64,000 nucleotides of DNA from Membranipora membranacea. Its lineage: Eukaryota > Bryozoa > Gymnolaemata > Cheilostomatida > Membraniporidae. The position numbers were made by a program, and so were the translations under genes. The notes under the pieces were generated by a model. The model did not search any database. It saw only the letters and a program-made list of their open reading frames with translations, and had not been told where the DNA came from. The DNA lies in the NCBI GenBank assembly GCA_914767715.1, contig OU612066.1:2051001-2115000 (forward strand). Direction: 5' to 3'. Below are positions 10,491-23,900 of the stretch, piece by piece (positions within the stretch are counted from its first letter, which is position 1; every line of letters starts with the position of its first letter).

Positions 10491-12839
10491 CTATGATACA
10501 CTTTCAAGCAGAGGTAATCGAGGCTCCTCCTGATCACCGGCCGCACATTCCTTATCTAGACTTATCTCCCCAACAAGCAGCTCCTCATCTACTGCGGGGT
10601 TATCTCGTGTGTCCCCTTTAGCGTTATCATTATTGTCGCTGCTCTCAGTCTCATCGTCTGATCCTGATTCATTGTCTCCGCCCACTTCCTCCACTTCCCC
10701 TTTATCACCTTCTTCATCCCCATTTTCTGTTTTATCTGTAAATAATTAACATATCAAATTGCTTTGGGTGAACTTTCTATAAAAGATGTATTTTGGATTT
10801 TAGTGCCATTGTCTTGTATATTATCATATACATTATAATTTGCCATAAACTCCCCGAGTTATGCTCCCACTCTACGTGGAAGGATAACTCAGATATCCAA
10901 TCCGTAAAATGCACTCTGCAGAACACTCGATAGTCAACTCTTCGATAAGTGTAAGTTTTAATCTAGGAGCTTGTTCCATTGAAAAAAGAATTCATAATTT
11001 ACCAGTGTTGGAGCCTTGTGGTAAGTCATCCATTAAATGCTTTAACTCCCACCATTGCTTGAAAAATAAGGGAAGTGCCAAAATCCACGTCAACGCGTAG
11101 CTGACAGCAACACAAGCCCTGGTCACCTCCTGCAACAGATTTACACTAAGATTAAGTCCCAGGCATCCATCTGTATTTAAACGACTTTATGAAGCTTTCA
11201 TCCTATTTAGAAGTCACTATAAGTGTGGTAAAATGCCTTGGCTCATCAAATTATGGCTATTAAAGGTAAAGCTTAGCTTTTTTCAGTTGCTTTGAGACTA
11301 TATCCAATAACAGTCCATTATATAGAAGGAACAAAGCCGTTCAGCTCATTATGTATGACGATGTTATGTGATTATGACTGGTGATAAAATTCGAGAGGCA
11401 ATTGCTTGAGAGCCCAAGTTCGAGGTAAATATCGTAAGTTAACATAACTTGTGTTCACTTACCAGTACGTGAGGACATGATGTGATCTGACTCATCATAG
11501 ACTCGATGCTCATTCCGAGTATTACAGGTAATATCATCATCAGTATACAATAAAACTCATTGCGCACCTTAATCATAACCCTACCCAGTTTCTACAAAAT
11601 ACAAACAAAATACAAACTTTGTAACTATGCATTGAGTACGTGATATGTTGGCATACTCGATCACATCTATGGCTGTTATGTGAGAGGTACCAAGTTCGAT
11701 TTGTACCTCTCGTCCTGATGGTTTACCCTGGGTTCTCCCTTCCCACAAAAGCTACCATACTATTCATAAATACATCAACAAACCCAAAATTTCTGAAAAT
11801 CTCAATTACTCTATCCTCAATCCTAAACAAATCTAAACCCATAGCTATAAATTGATTGGTTGTCTCTGGGGCAAGTTCACTTCCACAGTTGATTAAATTG
11901 TTGTAATGCGATTGTTCATATTAACCTGGATATCGCAGAGCATCTCATCTCTCAACTGTTGGGCTTTTATTCCTCCACCATATAACTGCCTCGACTCCTC
12001 ATCATTCTTAATCAGTACATATGAGCTGATCGTCTCGGCTGGCTCTACAGGCTTATCTGAAGCAACAAATACTATAATGTTTCACACCTGAGTGTATGCA
12101 TGTTTTTCTTGCAGGTAATTTCCTATCTATACTCAATATAAACCCCTAGCACCTATTTTATTATATTATGTTCTATTATATTATATTATGTTGTATTATG
12201 TTATATTATGTTGTATTATATTATATTATGTTGTATTATATTATGTTGTAATGTATTATATTATGTTGTATTGTATTATGTTGTATTATATTATATTATG
12301 TTGTATTGTATGGTATTATATTATGTTGTATTGTATTATATTATGTTGTATTGTATTATATTATGGTGTATTGTATTATATCATATTATGTTGTATTGTA
12401 TTATATTATGTTGTATTATATTATATTATGTTGTATCGTATTATATTGTATTGTATTATATTATAGCGTATGCTCAGTCAACCAAGGGTCATCAAGTAAA
12501 AGTCTGGGAATTTCTTTTAACTGATTGATGGCCAATACTGTGGTGCCTCCCTCACCAATCATCAAAGACCTAGTAGTTAAATTTAAGTGTCTCGAGTTTG
12601 AAGACAGACAACATACCCCTGTCTGCAGGCTGCATGTTGCCTGTTTCAAGGACAGCCATACACCTGGTAATCCCTTCTGTAGCTCAGCAACCGTCAAACT
12701 ATCCAAGGTATGGTCTGGTATTACTAGTATGATCTGCTATTGAGTAAGTACCAAAAAATACTGGACGCACTGTGCTGGAGAATTCCAGAAATTTTTTAAA
12801 TTCAAGAGCATTGTTTGCTGTGAGAGTGGGATGAGTCAT
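10491..12839 (-). CDS. Unrecognised membrane protein with acidic tail
   Basis: Minus-strand exons: 12056-11926, 11591-11463, 11129-11003 and 10735-10491 (stop TAG). All junctions are in phase. A candidate first exon, 12839-12752, starts MTHPTLTANNALEFKKF and fits in phase, giving 720 nt and 239 aa; a second donor 27 bp further on also fits, so the start is uncertain. Two hydrophobic segments are visible: FYCILMMILPVILGMSI and ACVAVSYALTWILALPLFF. They are followed by a long Asp/Glu/Ser-rich cytosolic-type tail (GDEEGDKGEVEEVGG and on). The part before the membrane segments (QQLRDEMLCDIQKLGRVMIK) looks helical. I do not recognise the family. It is downstream of the rhomboid gene on the same strand, 155 bp after its stop if the start is right. 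Confidence 0.6.
12155..12471 (+). repeat. Microsatellite, ATTATATTATGTTGT type
   Basis: This is an imperfect repeat of TTATATTATGTTGTATTA variants about 320 bp long, inside intron 1 of the membrane-protein gene. The long open frames across it are artefacts of the repeat. Confidence 0.95.
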
Positions 12840-12994
12840 TATTGTTCCCTTAAAATCTATACAGTGATATAAGACCAAATACTATGTACATGTATGTGAG
12901 AGATCAGATAATTGTCAACATAGTTGTATTCTCCTATAATAACAAAATTGTAAAACCATAAGTAAGCGGAAAAATTGCCACCAGAAATTGTGTT

Positions 12995-15900
12995 TCACAC
13001 AAGATCAACAAGTCTAGACTTCATTTCACAGTGATTGTCCACTATACAGTCGGGGCTGTTGGCTTGCCCTAATCCTATTGGCTGATACATGTGGAAGAGA
13101 AATATGATGATTCCGTATAGGATGACTACTAGAAAAGTGAATAGTATAATCAGTGTAAGTCTCGCTTGTTTGTGCCAGTGGTTAAACGTGACGTACGGCA
13201 GGAAAATAATCGAGGACATGACTCCGAAGACAAAACCTCCAACCTGTGTCAACAAGTTCATCTACAACAGACAAACAACCACAACCGTAAAGGTTTTTGG
13301 AAATTGTGATACCGTATTGAGAGTTACTCCTTCATGTCTACATTGCATTAAAAGCTGATAATATTATGTTTGCAGTTACCACAACGATTGGTGTATGTGT
13401 TGAATCTTCCGCTAGATATCTTGTAAGTTTGATAGAAAAAAGCACAACCTAAATTCCATCCTACAGTCATGTGATCCATATAGAGAAAACAACAAACCTC
13501 AGGCATGAAGCCTATCGCCAGTCCTATTACAGTATACACTATCAGTTTAATGAGCGGTCTCTCTGGATGTTCAACAAGCTTCCAGGCCTGTAATAATTCT
13601 ACAAAGTTCATCCCCAGCAAACCAAACGCAGCACCATGAGCTCCGACATTAGGCTCGTACGGCTTCAGCATCGAACCAAATAATAGTCCTCCAAATCCTA
13701 CAAAGGGAGCAAACATCAGCTTTCATTCTCATGCACAATTTTTAATTTCATGCTATGCAAGCCACAGTTATTGGTACAAACTTCAAGATAATCTTAGTAT
13801 TTCAAGTGGATCCCCTTAGCTAGCATTGAGTACTTATGTCCAAAGTTGTTGCGAAATTCACTTTGATGAGTTGTTCTGTTTCACGAGTTGACCATGGTCA
13901 GTTATGCCAACAAAAATATAACATGATTATAAGATGATAATTTTACATACCACTGAGAGCGTAGATAGCACCTATTCTTCCCCACCCAGCCACCCTCTCC
14001 ACAGCCAGTCCCATCACACACTGAACTATGGCTACATACGCCAGATGGAGGATTCCGTGATGGAAGAATAGAGAAACAAGAACTCTCCAAAACTGATGAT
14101 ATCCGTTAGGCATTAATTCAGCCGTTGTATTACTCTGCAACAAATAAAATTTGTATCGTTTATTAATTTACATCATTATGTGACAGCTTACTAAGAGCTT
14201 GTACCAAAGACAACGCAGATATAACTTGCTGAATTTATAATTAGACTTTATAATTCAGAACTCCTGTTAATTCAGACAAGGAAAAATGGTCCCTCCAGCC
14301 AGATCTCAATGCATTCTAATGTCACTTAACTCAAACTCTGCTCAATTAGGACAACTTTTTGTGGTCCCCAGAGGTTTGAATTAAGTGAACTTACATAAGG
14401 AGCGAGATGAGTCTCATCCTTGTGATCATCTCCTCCGGCTGAGTGTATATTCCATGTATTACAGACCTCCTCACCACAGTGTGTGTGAGAGCAGTGCTCT
14501 CTGGCGTCTGAGTGCCATATACCATCTATATGCTCACAGTGGTCATAGCTCGTCAACATACACTGTCCTATATAAATCATACAGTGAAACATGTCAATGG
14601 ATGGGCTTGCTAGTAGCCGCAACTTCAAGTCTATTTGTTGGTTGTGTATTATTGGTCTCCTGAAAGACCATTAGGAAACACGTATTCACATTATCCTAAA
14701 TATTTTCTCTATTTTTGTATTTACTTTAATCATGATCAGTTAAACAAGAAACTCTTCATGGTATAAAAACTATAAATATGTAGTACTGTTACCAATTAAA
14801 TGCGTAGCTCATAGAGAAAATAAAGTGAAAGGCTCCATGTAAGGTGGCATTGTTTGGTTTGTTTGGCCCATAGGTATTTAAGACCATTTTGGATTTTTAG
14901 CATACATTTAAAAATCTAACATACATTTTAACATATATTTCAAAATGTATATTTATTATAAATTTATTATTCATCTGCCAAATATAAAGTTCATTTCATA
15001 TTACCTATTCTTCCATAGCAGCAGGGTTTAAACTTATGTGGTTCTATTCTACTCCCGATTAGCCTGAGATCTCGTTTATTACACGTGACGTTCCTCCAGG
15101 TATGAGCTGGAACCTTGAAATCAACAGCTATATTCTCACATTCCTCAGCAGTAGCTGTTCCTGTAAAATTTAAACTCAGCTGCCCACAATTTGAAAAAAA
15201 AATGCAATGCATCCAATGAATCCGCAAGCGCAAGGCATTAGAAGTTTATCATATTTCCTTTACCAACTTATGTTGAGTCATGTTATCTTTATAACATGTT
15301 TCCCACTACCACTAGTTGATAGAGGCAACCATAGACAAAAGGGAGAAAAACAAATTGAATCAATATTGTCGGCCAGCTGTCAGAACAAGCTAAGAGACAG
15401 GTGGTTGTTGTTGTTGAGACTTATGGACGAGTATTATCAAGGAGTAACACTGACCTGCGCCTGATCCCGCTATCTCACAGCAGCCGAGACCAGCGGCCTC
15501 ATGTCCGTAATACTTAGCGAATCTCAGAGTAATAAGTACATCCTTCCTAAGACACGGAGGGAACACAGCGCCCAGCTGTACGAGCATAGTACTAGTCGGA
15601 CCTATCCATACATTAGTCGGGTTCTCAAAGCTAACCTCCATCATGCCTCCCCATGTCTCATACTCTGTCAATTATAGTGACAATGGTCGGCGGTTCATCA
15701 TTAATCACTGATCATCTGATGGAAATTATGAACAGAACAAATATGACAGCAGATACACAGGTGGTTGTCAACTACTATGTGTACAGTGTACATTTGACTT
15801 ACCTTTTACCGAGTATGTTCGACTTACCTTTTATCGAGTACGTTTTAGAGAAGCTAACCGGAGCAATACCAGCTAAGCCGAGTTGTACTATAGTACCTAT

Positions 15901-18900
15901 AGCCTGTAGTGCTGTTATCACAATGAGAAACCAGGGAGTATAAGTCTTCAGTGACTCGAGCTGAAGACGTAATCCTGTGTTCAGCTGTAATCCACTGCCG
16001 TCATCTAGAGAGGCTGCCGTAGCATGAGTCATCTTACTTAGCTTTTCTTTAGGTTTTTCGCTTATGAGTCCGAGGCGCTGTTTCAGACTATGTCCAAATC
16101 CATGATTAGAACAGTAATGTTCTGTATAGAAGAAAGTTATAAGGTGCATTAAAGTTATCCTCTGAAATAAACCTTTTACTTGCCCACTGTGTAACAGATG
16201 ACACAACAACAACAACCTTCTATGGGGCTAAACAAGCAGCGTTTTAGTCACCTCCTTCAATCTTAGTTGAAAAGATATTGAGAAACAGAAAAAACTGACC
16301 CTTAGCTATTTCGAGTGATGCTTCAATCTTAGTTTTCTTGTCCTGCAACTCCATCCTCCAAAAGAACTTCTCCTCATCAAGTTTTTCTTTATAGATAGAC
16401 CTCTCAACACTCTGCAGCAAAACACGTAATAAAACGATAAGGTATAACCTAATGGTGAAGACTCAGATAGTTGGGATATGGATAAAGATATGAATTTCAC
16501 TAGCAATAAAGTATTTCATGTGACAAGGGGCCGGATGGGTCCGTCACTACTCCTTATTGATACCAGCTGTTTAGCTGTGGTTAAATTTTACATGGTCATG
16601 GTATCATATATCAAAGTCTGTTACCATCATCTCAAAGACAAGTAAATAATGGTGATGATGATCCTTTGTTATCCAGACACTACTAACAAACCTTATATCG
16701 CTTAAAGTGATCAAGAGCTTCTCTCCCATATAAAAAGTTCTCCATGGTTTGACCCTGAGGAATAGGACGTCGCACTGTCTTATCATGCAGTGACATATCA
16801 AAATCTAATGCCCGCATCTCTGCAAAAAAAGAAACCAACAAGTGGGCCAGATACTAAAGTTACTTAAAAACAAAGTGATTTAGAAGAGAGGCTCCATCAA
16901 ATCAAAGCAATAACGAGTGCATTGAGAAAATCACATCAAACAGTAGACATTTCACCCGTAGAACCCCTAATAAAAGGTGCCATAATACCATAATCTGAGA
17001 ATCAGTAGTTGCTCACCTTTTACATCTGAGGGTATATTAATAAAGCAGTCATTGACAGCCGCGTGCTGCTGTACCTCTTCCTTAGTGATTTCGTCATCAT
17101 GAGGTAGATGGTTATGTGTCAGGGCTCTGTTCATATCATTAGTGATCTTGAATTGGCATCTCTCATCTGTGATGATTGGTGGAGCATCCCACTGAGTTGT
17201 CTCCACCTCACCATTGTCTGTCACATGTGTAGTCCTCATCTGGAGAGACATATTATAAAAGCTTGAACCAATATGCAGTTCAAAACATAACAGTATATAA
17301 ATCAAAGAACACTTTGGCATTGCTTAACCTCATCGCTAGGAACGTCAGGTTTACACCAAACCCCGATTTAACTTAAAACTTAAAATTAAAGTCTGAATAT
17401 TTAACGTCATATTTTATCACATAGCAATGTTGTTACAGACTCGTAGTGCTGGTGGGAGACTGATTTATTGTTAGATTTTAATATTAACCTGGAGGCTGGA
17501 GCTATGTGTCAAACTAACAACCAACTCCAGATACATATTAACAGACCCATGATTTGACACTGTGAGATTTGAATACCTGTTGTTTACTTTGGAATCTGTG
17601 GATATTAAGTTTGGCTGGTGATACTATATCGGAGGACGAGTAGTGATTGTGATATACCGTCCCTCGCCGCCGCATGTCACCACTAGTCCCACCATAAACT
17701 TAAATATCACAAGGGTTTGTTCAGTAAGAAAAGGAACATTTGTGTGACAATCATGGCTGATGGCTCAAGTCTTTAGAGTATCAATATTATAAGGAATGAA
17801 ATGACTCTCATTTTCAATTGTTTACCTACAATCTCCAATGAGCATTTTTGTTCCGATTTTCTTTTTAAACCTGTAGTTTTAAGGATCAGCATTAACAGCA
17901 AACTTGACTTTTCATCAGTGACACATGAATACTCACCAATATGATTTATAATATATGAATATGTTATTAATGTCACTAACCCGGTAATGGCGAAGGCTCG
18001 GTAGCCTCACGAACAAATCTAACTTTACTAGTAGTGGGAGGGGTTGTCCTCCTCTCCTGTGAAGCCCTGTATTTAGTAGAAGAGTCTATAAGGCTAGTCT
18101 CCCTAGATCCCACTCTATGTTTAGTTGTAAATCCAATACTCTCATGACTCTCAGAGGCAGCAGCAGGATCGGAGCCGATCTGAATCTCAAAATCCTCCTC
18201 ATCGTGTATGGCCTCCAGTTCTCTCCCTGAACCCTGGTATTGTAACAAACGTAATTATCATCTCCTCACAATAATGTACAGACAATATAACGATATAACG
18301 AGCTAGCAGTAATACATGTTATACTACTGTTTGTGACAAGCACTTGTTATACAAGGAAATGTTCTATTAGCTTCAGTATACACATCTATATCCTCTCATA
18401 CACTCACAGGTGCTTGATGCTGGGAAGTTTTTAGCGATTTTGTAGACATGTGGGGGCTGTGGTGGGTCGAGTCAGCTTTACTTTTCTGTCGGTGAGAGCT
18501 CCCAAATATACTACCTCTACTCTGTTTGTCTACAGTTCGCTGGATCCTATCATCCAGATCATTAAATGCATCTGTAAAATCATGTGACACAGCATAAACA
18601 GAGCTTAACTTTCACTGTTATATTAATTGTCAAAATCCTTGTTGACATGGAGGGAGAAATAGCATGCCTCTTGTTATTCTGTAGGTAAAGATGAGGCTGA
18701 CAAAAATCTTCAGCTGTGTCCCATGTTCTTTTAACATCTATTTATCAACATAATTTGAGACCATTTGCTGCTATATAAAACCCATACCAGAATGAATGGA
18801 TATGTTATCATTCTGTCCAGGGTTGTATGTTTTCATATCTTCTAGGAATGCCTTATTGAGATCTTTAACTTGATGTTTATCTAAACGGAAGCGTGATACG

Positions 18901-20157
18901 TTGAGAAAATCGTCCTCCTCATCTTCATCAGCCACATGATGCATCATATCCACCATCTCATCTATTCGCACCGTCTCCTGCACACAAAAAATCATCATTT
19001 ATGCATTGTGAGGAAGAATCTACCTGCGACCTCAGGGATTTTGAACAGCAATATGCAGCTCACACTAGTATAGGGGTTATTTAATTGGAAAAGTAGCATC
19101 TGCCATTTTGCATCCATATTGTAGAGCAACCATTACCCCGAAACCATTTTATCTTAGCTATGCTGTCAAAAATTTATTTGATCTGATTTTGTTCACTGTG
19201 ACAACACGACAGATTCGATTAGCTTACCTCTGAGTGGCCAGCAAGATTGTCTGCTATATGCTTGTTTACAGTTTGGAGCTTATCAAAATTTGTATCCTTA
19301 GCTATCCCAAGTGCTTGAGCAGTACCATGTTTCAGCCTCTGGGCAAGCCCTACACATAAAGCAGCATAAGAATATCAAAGAAATGCATATAATATCAAAG
19401 AGCTGGATGTGATACCAGGGTGGCAAGGAGAGGTAGTGCCAGGATAAGAGCGAAGGCGGGGTGGTGTAGTGACGTGGTGGTTAGGATTCAAGGCTCTTAA
19501 TCTATGAGTTACAGGTTCGAATCCCAGTCACTACCCATGCTGCTAGGGGAGGTGAGCTCTTCACCCGTAATAGGAGAGGGGGGTCAGGCTCAAGTAAAGA
19601 GCAGGAAGGTTAGTCATTATGTGATTATCTAAGATTGTAAGTGGTTACATATCTCTCTCGATGTAGACTAAGATGTTACCTCGCTTTCGATGCTTGGAAG
19701 CTTCGGCCTGGATCTCTTTGTGATAACTGTCAGGAGGATGTATTTCCGTCTCTGTTCTCATAGTATACCCAGAGTCCTGACCCAATGATCTCTTTTCATG
19801 GCTAAACCTGTAAGTATATATAATTTTTAGATCATAACCTGAGAGATGAAGTATCTGATACTGATTGTTGACAGTGCCAAACAAAACGGATAAATCAAAA
19901 TTTACTTGATTAAAATTTATTTAGATTCACGACGCAGTCACTGAATTAGACCTAACCTTATCTCAAACATTTGAGATAATGTTAAATTAGATCCAACACC
20001 TCCTGCTACCAAACATCCAAAAGCTGATGATGTTACTGATTGAGCATCATTTTTTGAGAACAAAATGACAAAATATGATAATAATATCATTTTAGAGGAT
20101 ATAGAATCTTGGAGAATGAAATGTGATACAATTGACTAACCTTCTATGCCCTGACAT
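12995..20157 (-). CDS. Inactive rhomboid protein (iRhom)
   Basis: Seventeen minus-strand exons: 20157-20141, 19807-19680, 19349-19228, 18977-18788, 18571-18408, 18233-17981, 17698-17577, 17239-17017, 16819-16692, 16411-16300, 16121-15828, 15664-15455, 15160-15005, 14567-14395, 14134-13951, 13697-13498, 13261-12995. They sum to 2943 nt and 980 aa (human iRhoms about 855), and every junction keeps phase. Order of parts: a long Ser/Arg/acidic cytosolic N-region; a first membrane segment (WFLIVITALQAIG) ending in GIAPVSF; the cysteine-rich luminal iRhom loop (ENPTNVWIGP, FPPCLRKD, GCCEIAG, QCMLTSYDHC); then the rhomboid core with FWRVLVSLFFHHGILHL. The catalytic Ser motif reads VGAHGAAFG (His846), and the second catalytic His is Gln898 (TQVGG), so proteolysis is impossible. 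Known iRhoms act in the ER/Golgi, escorting ADAM17 and EGF-type ligands; that role here is inference. RHBDF1/2 orthology is not resolved. Confidence 0.93.
15796..15845 (-). repeat. 25-bp tandem duplication of a splice donor
   Basis: Units 15796-15820 and 15821-15845 differ at a few bases, and each carries a minus-strand AAAAG|GTAAGTC donor. Using the inner site (exon ends at 15828) keeps the iRhom frame. Using the outer site (exon would end at 15803) adds 25 nt and shifts the frame. Confidence 0.85.
19467..19533 (+). repeat. tRNA-like sequence or SINE head
   Basis: TAGTGAC (19467-19473) pairs fully with GTCACTA (19527-19533) as an acceptor stem. A B-box GGTTCGAATCCC is perfect, and the A-box region is GTGGTGGTTAGGATTC. 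The anticodon arm would need a nine-base loop and two G.T pairs, so the molecule is not a normal tRNA. It lies in iRhom intron 2, opposite in strand to the gene. Confidence 0.45.
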
Positions 20158-20967
20158 CGTAGAGTAAAGATGTTGCTGGTGTAGCTTTTCCTCAAACCGC
20201 AAGTTGAATTATTACAATGACCAAGGAGTATTACTCCTTGATTTGACCATGAGCAGAAACAGTAGCTAACCTAGTTGCATGATCTACTTTAAGTGAATCG
20301 ATGTCACACTCATCGTGTCGCAGTTGCCTCATTATTAAGAGTGATGCTATTTTTTTTTAAATTACAAAATACCTAAGTTCATTTTGACTGTTGGAAGTTT
20401 CTTGGTCAACACTTGAAACAAAAAATATTATCTGAGGATGATGTTACAAATAAGCGCTAGTTACTTCCATCATGATGTATTTCGTGTTCTCGTGTCACAT
20501 TAAATCGTAGGTCAGGATAGAGTTCAAACATGATATAAAAGTATATATAACAAACTCAAGGTTGCTCTGATAACTTAAGTTTTCAACACATATTACTACT
20601 GTGGAAGAAGTCTAATCTCAAGACAATTACTTGATCCGGTATATGGGATGTGTATATGTATAACTGAATATACTGTGTAATAATAATTAACCGTAACAAT
20701 AATGGAAAATTAGTGGTCCTGTTCCTCCCTGCATAGAGAATTGATGATTTTAGAAAATAAAACATGCATTTTGTAAATCTTGCAAAGCATGAGGCAAAAA
20801 GAATCAGCTTCATGTTGCAGTTATCATTTCAGCTGGCTGGGAACTGAACCAATGAAATAAATGATAATTAAACTTTCAAGCAAAACCACTGAATCGTGTC
20901 AGTGATTTTAGAACTCACCAATAGTTAACTCTGTCTCATAGAGAATACAACATGCCTCACTCTATCG
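20158..20967. other. Gap between PINX1 and iRhom
   Basis: These 810 bp lie between the PINX1 stop and the iRhom start (same strand, head to tail) and should hold the iRhom promoter and 5' UTR and the PINX1 3' UTR. I see no further exon. A palindrome CAAGGAGTATTACTCCTTG at 20222-20240 has weakly matching flanks (CAATGAC and ATTTGAC). Confidence 0.5.
20215..20247. repeat. Micro-palindrome, degraded flanks
   Basis: A perfect 19-bp palindrome (20222-20240) carries the AAGGAGT...ACTCCTT ends of the class seen at 1554-1574. The 7-bp flanks agree at only 4 positions, so the insertion is either old or coincidental. Confidence 0.35.
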
Positions 20968-23900
20968 TCAATCAGCTGATTTAAATTTGTTTTTACTTTT
21001 CTTTTGTTTTTTAGGTTTGCTGGCTTCAGTGTTTTCAGTGTCCTCATGTGTCTCTATTTGACTGTCAGATTTACTTTTCTTTATCGACGATTTTGAGTTT
21101 TCAGGACAATCATTCTGATGGTTCTCCTCTGAAGAAGCTCGGTGACGATTTTTCTTTGATTTCTTCTTTTTCTTTGGTGGTTCCTCTTCCTGCTCATGAT
21201 ATGGAAGATATAAACCAATTGAAAACTCACAAATAGTATCTTCTCTAAATTAAATTCAACATTGCGCCAAGAATTGAATTGTCCTCCCTCTCACCAAGTG
21301 CGGGGAAATCTTCTCATTATAATTTTTTTAACTCTATCTACTGTTTATAAGATGTAGGATCTGGCTACCACTACAGACAGCTATACACAATCCTTCATGT
21401 TTGTATTAAATATAACGTAGATCTAAACGACTTCTACTTCTGACTGAAGAATGGTAGTAAAACCAGATAACAAGCATATCTAACCATACCACAATTCAAA
21501 CCTCTCACATACAGAGAGGTATGATAGAGTGATGTCTAACACGTACCTGCTCTGGCTCTGAGCTGGATTCCTCAGATACAAACTTCATAGTATCATCAGC
21601 AGGTTTAGGTTTAGTTTTACCTCCACTCTTATGACGAGCTGCCTCTGCTTCCTCCTCAGCTAATCTCAATCTCTCCTCCTCTCTACGCCTCTTCTTACGT
21701 AACTACAAAAATTATGTCTCAGGTAAATTTGGTGAACGCGCCAAAGTGCATATGGGTGAAAAGTATATCCTTGGTAAAATTTGATCATGAGACGGATAAA
21801 TTTTGGTAATTGCTCCAATATACATGAGGTTAACACTTGCATGATAACTCAGATACAAAGAAGATTCAAAGATGCATGATATGACATGACATGATATTTG
21901 GCAAAAAAGAAGAGGCTATTTGAAATCCCCAAAATGACTTGACAGTTCAGTTCATTTACACTCACTTGCATTCCTGACTACATGTTTTAGTTATGCACAA
22001 CTACCACAACCTGTAGAAGTTGATAATCCTCTAAACTAGAGGTAGACAATCACCTTTTTCCTGCGAGCTTTATCAGCAGCGAGCTGTTCGGCCTCCTCTG
22101 TCTGTTCGTCTGTAGCGTGCTCGTCAGCGATGGGAGCTGCCTCCTCCTCCTCCTCCTCCTCAGGTGAGTCTCTGTCTCGTGATTTACTCTTCTTCTTTTT
22201 CTTCTGTTTTTTCTCCGCCAGCTCAGCGTCGTCACACTGGGACTCCGGGGAGGGCTCGCCGATGTAGAATGCGGCTTTTGCAACGCTAACCTCCGCTGCA
22301 CCTAATCAACAAGTTGCAACAACATCAATAAAAATCAGTTTTCTTCTATCATGTACTAATCTGTATATCACCACTCATAGCCAATAACCCTGATTTAAAC
22401 TGTGAGGTTGTATCTGTAGATAACTGTGAGGTTGTATCTGTAGAAAACGGGCTAAAATATATAACATCATGACCTATTTTAACATGAGGATTGATGCGAC
22501 TCACCTCCTGCTGTCTCTTGGTCCGGAGATGGTGTTTTATTGGCCAGCTCTAGTAGGTTACTACTGCTGCTCTTTCTGGCTGCCATTTTAGCAGCGAAGT
22601 ATTCCTGTAGGCTCATAGTACTGGTTACAGTCCTCGTATCCGACAGGAAAGGGTCACTACCCTTATCATCCTCATTATCAGAATTAGCCCGTGATACACT
22701 CTAGAGCAATAAGAATACATCACAGTATAAGAAATTGTATGCATATAATACAGCTTCATGAACAAAGTTCTAAGGCTCGGAGCTACTACCGGCCTTAGGC
22801 TCGGTCTGAATCAAAAGCAATTTACTCACAACAACACACTGTAATCACATTGTAATCACATTGTGATCGCAGGTGGGGTGGAAACATTCATGTCATTCTG
22901 CAACTTAGACCAAAATGAGCAGCCTACCTTAGATTGCGGTGCGCTGTTTAACGGTGTAGCATTCGCAGACCTACTGGGTCCCAGTATACAAGCCAGGTCC
23001 TTGTTACTGTGATGTGATAAATCCTTCCCCTTGGTGAACTTCATATAACTGCAATAGAGATAACCCATGAATTTCTCTGAAATCTTAAAATGCATCAAGT
23101 TCTAAAAATCTATAACAGTAACGCGTTAAATTACATGCTAGAGACGGGTTGAAACCATAGACTTAATAATAAACCTAGACAGGACACTATATACATCTGA
23201 AGTGAGGCACTTAATTGTGGGCGACGTAACGTCATTGGAAGGTGTAGTAGCATTGGTGTTATCATTGATTTACTGTCAATAATCCAGGTTTTTTGTTCAT
23301 AACTTGATCAATTTTGATCGGATTTTGAGTTTGAAAATTGCTTTACAATCAGCAGCATCTTCTTCAAAAAAATTCTTTTCCTTAAATTTGCATCAAACTG
23401 TTTACGACAAACTGCTAAATCTAATACAATTTTCAAACTCAAAATCCGATCAAAATTGATCAAGTTATGAACAAAAAACCTGGATTATTGACAGTAAATC
23501 AATGATAACACCAATGCTACTACACCTTCCAATGACGCTACGTCGGCCCATAATTAAATGCCTCAGGGCCTCAGTGCAATGCTCCATATAGTGTCCTGTC
23601 TAGCTTTATTATGGTTGAAACTGGACTATCATACATCCTAACTTCACTAAACCGACATACAACACTATGGAATTATCCGAGCGTTCTTTCCTGGACTGGG
23701 ATGATAATTTATGGATTGATAAAATAACTCTCAACAATATAACATACAGGGAAGGTGATGTCACAAATCTTATAATACTCACTGCACTCGTGAGCGCGAG
23801 GATTTAGACTTAGCCTCTAGGCTCTGAACACCAGATGTTGAGCTGCTGGCCACCCGCCCCTCACCGTCCTCCTCCTGTGCAGGATCAGCGCCAGACTGGT

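Noticed and set aside
12188-12528. Long open frames rich in Tyr, Leu and Ile
   Set aside because: They are translations of the ATTATATTATGTTGT microsatellite.
19467-19533. Functional tRNA gene
   Set aside because: The anticodon loop would be nine bases with weak pairs, although the acceptor stem and B-box are good.
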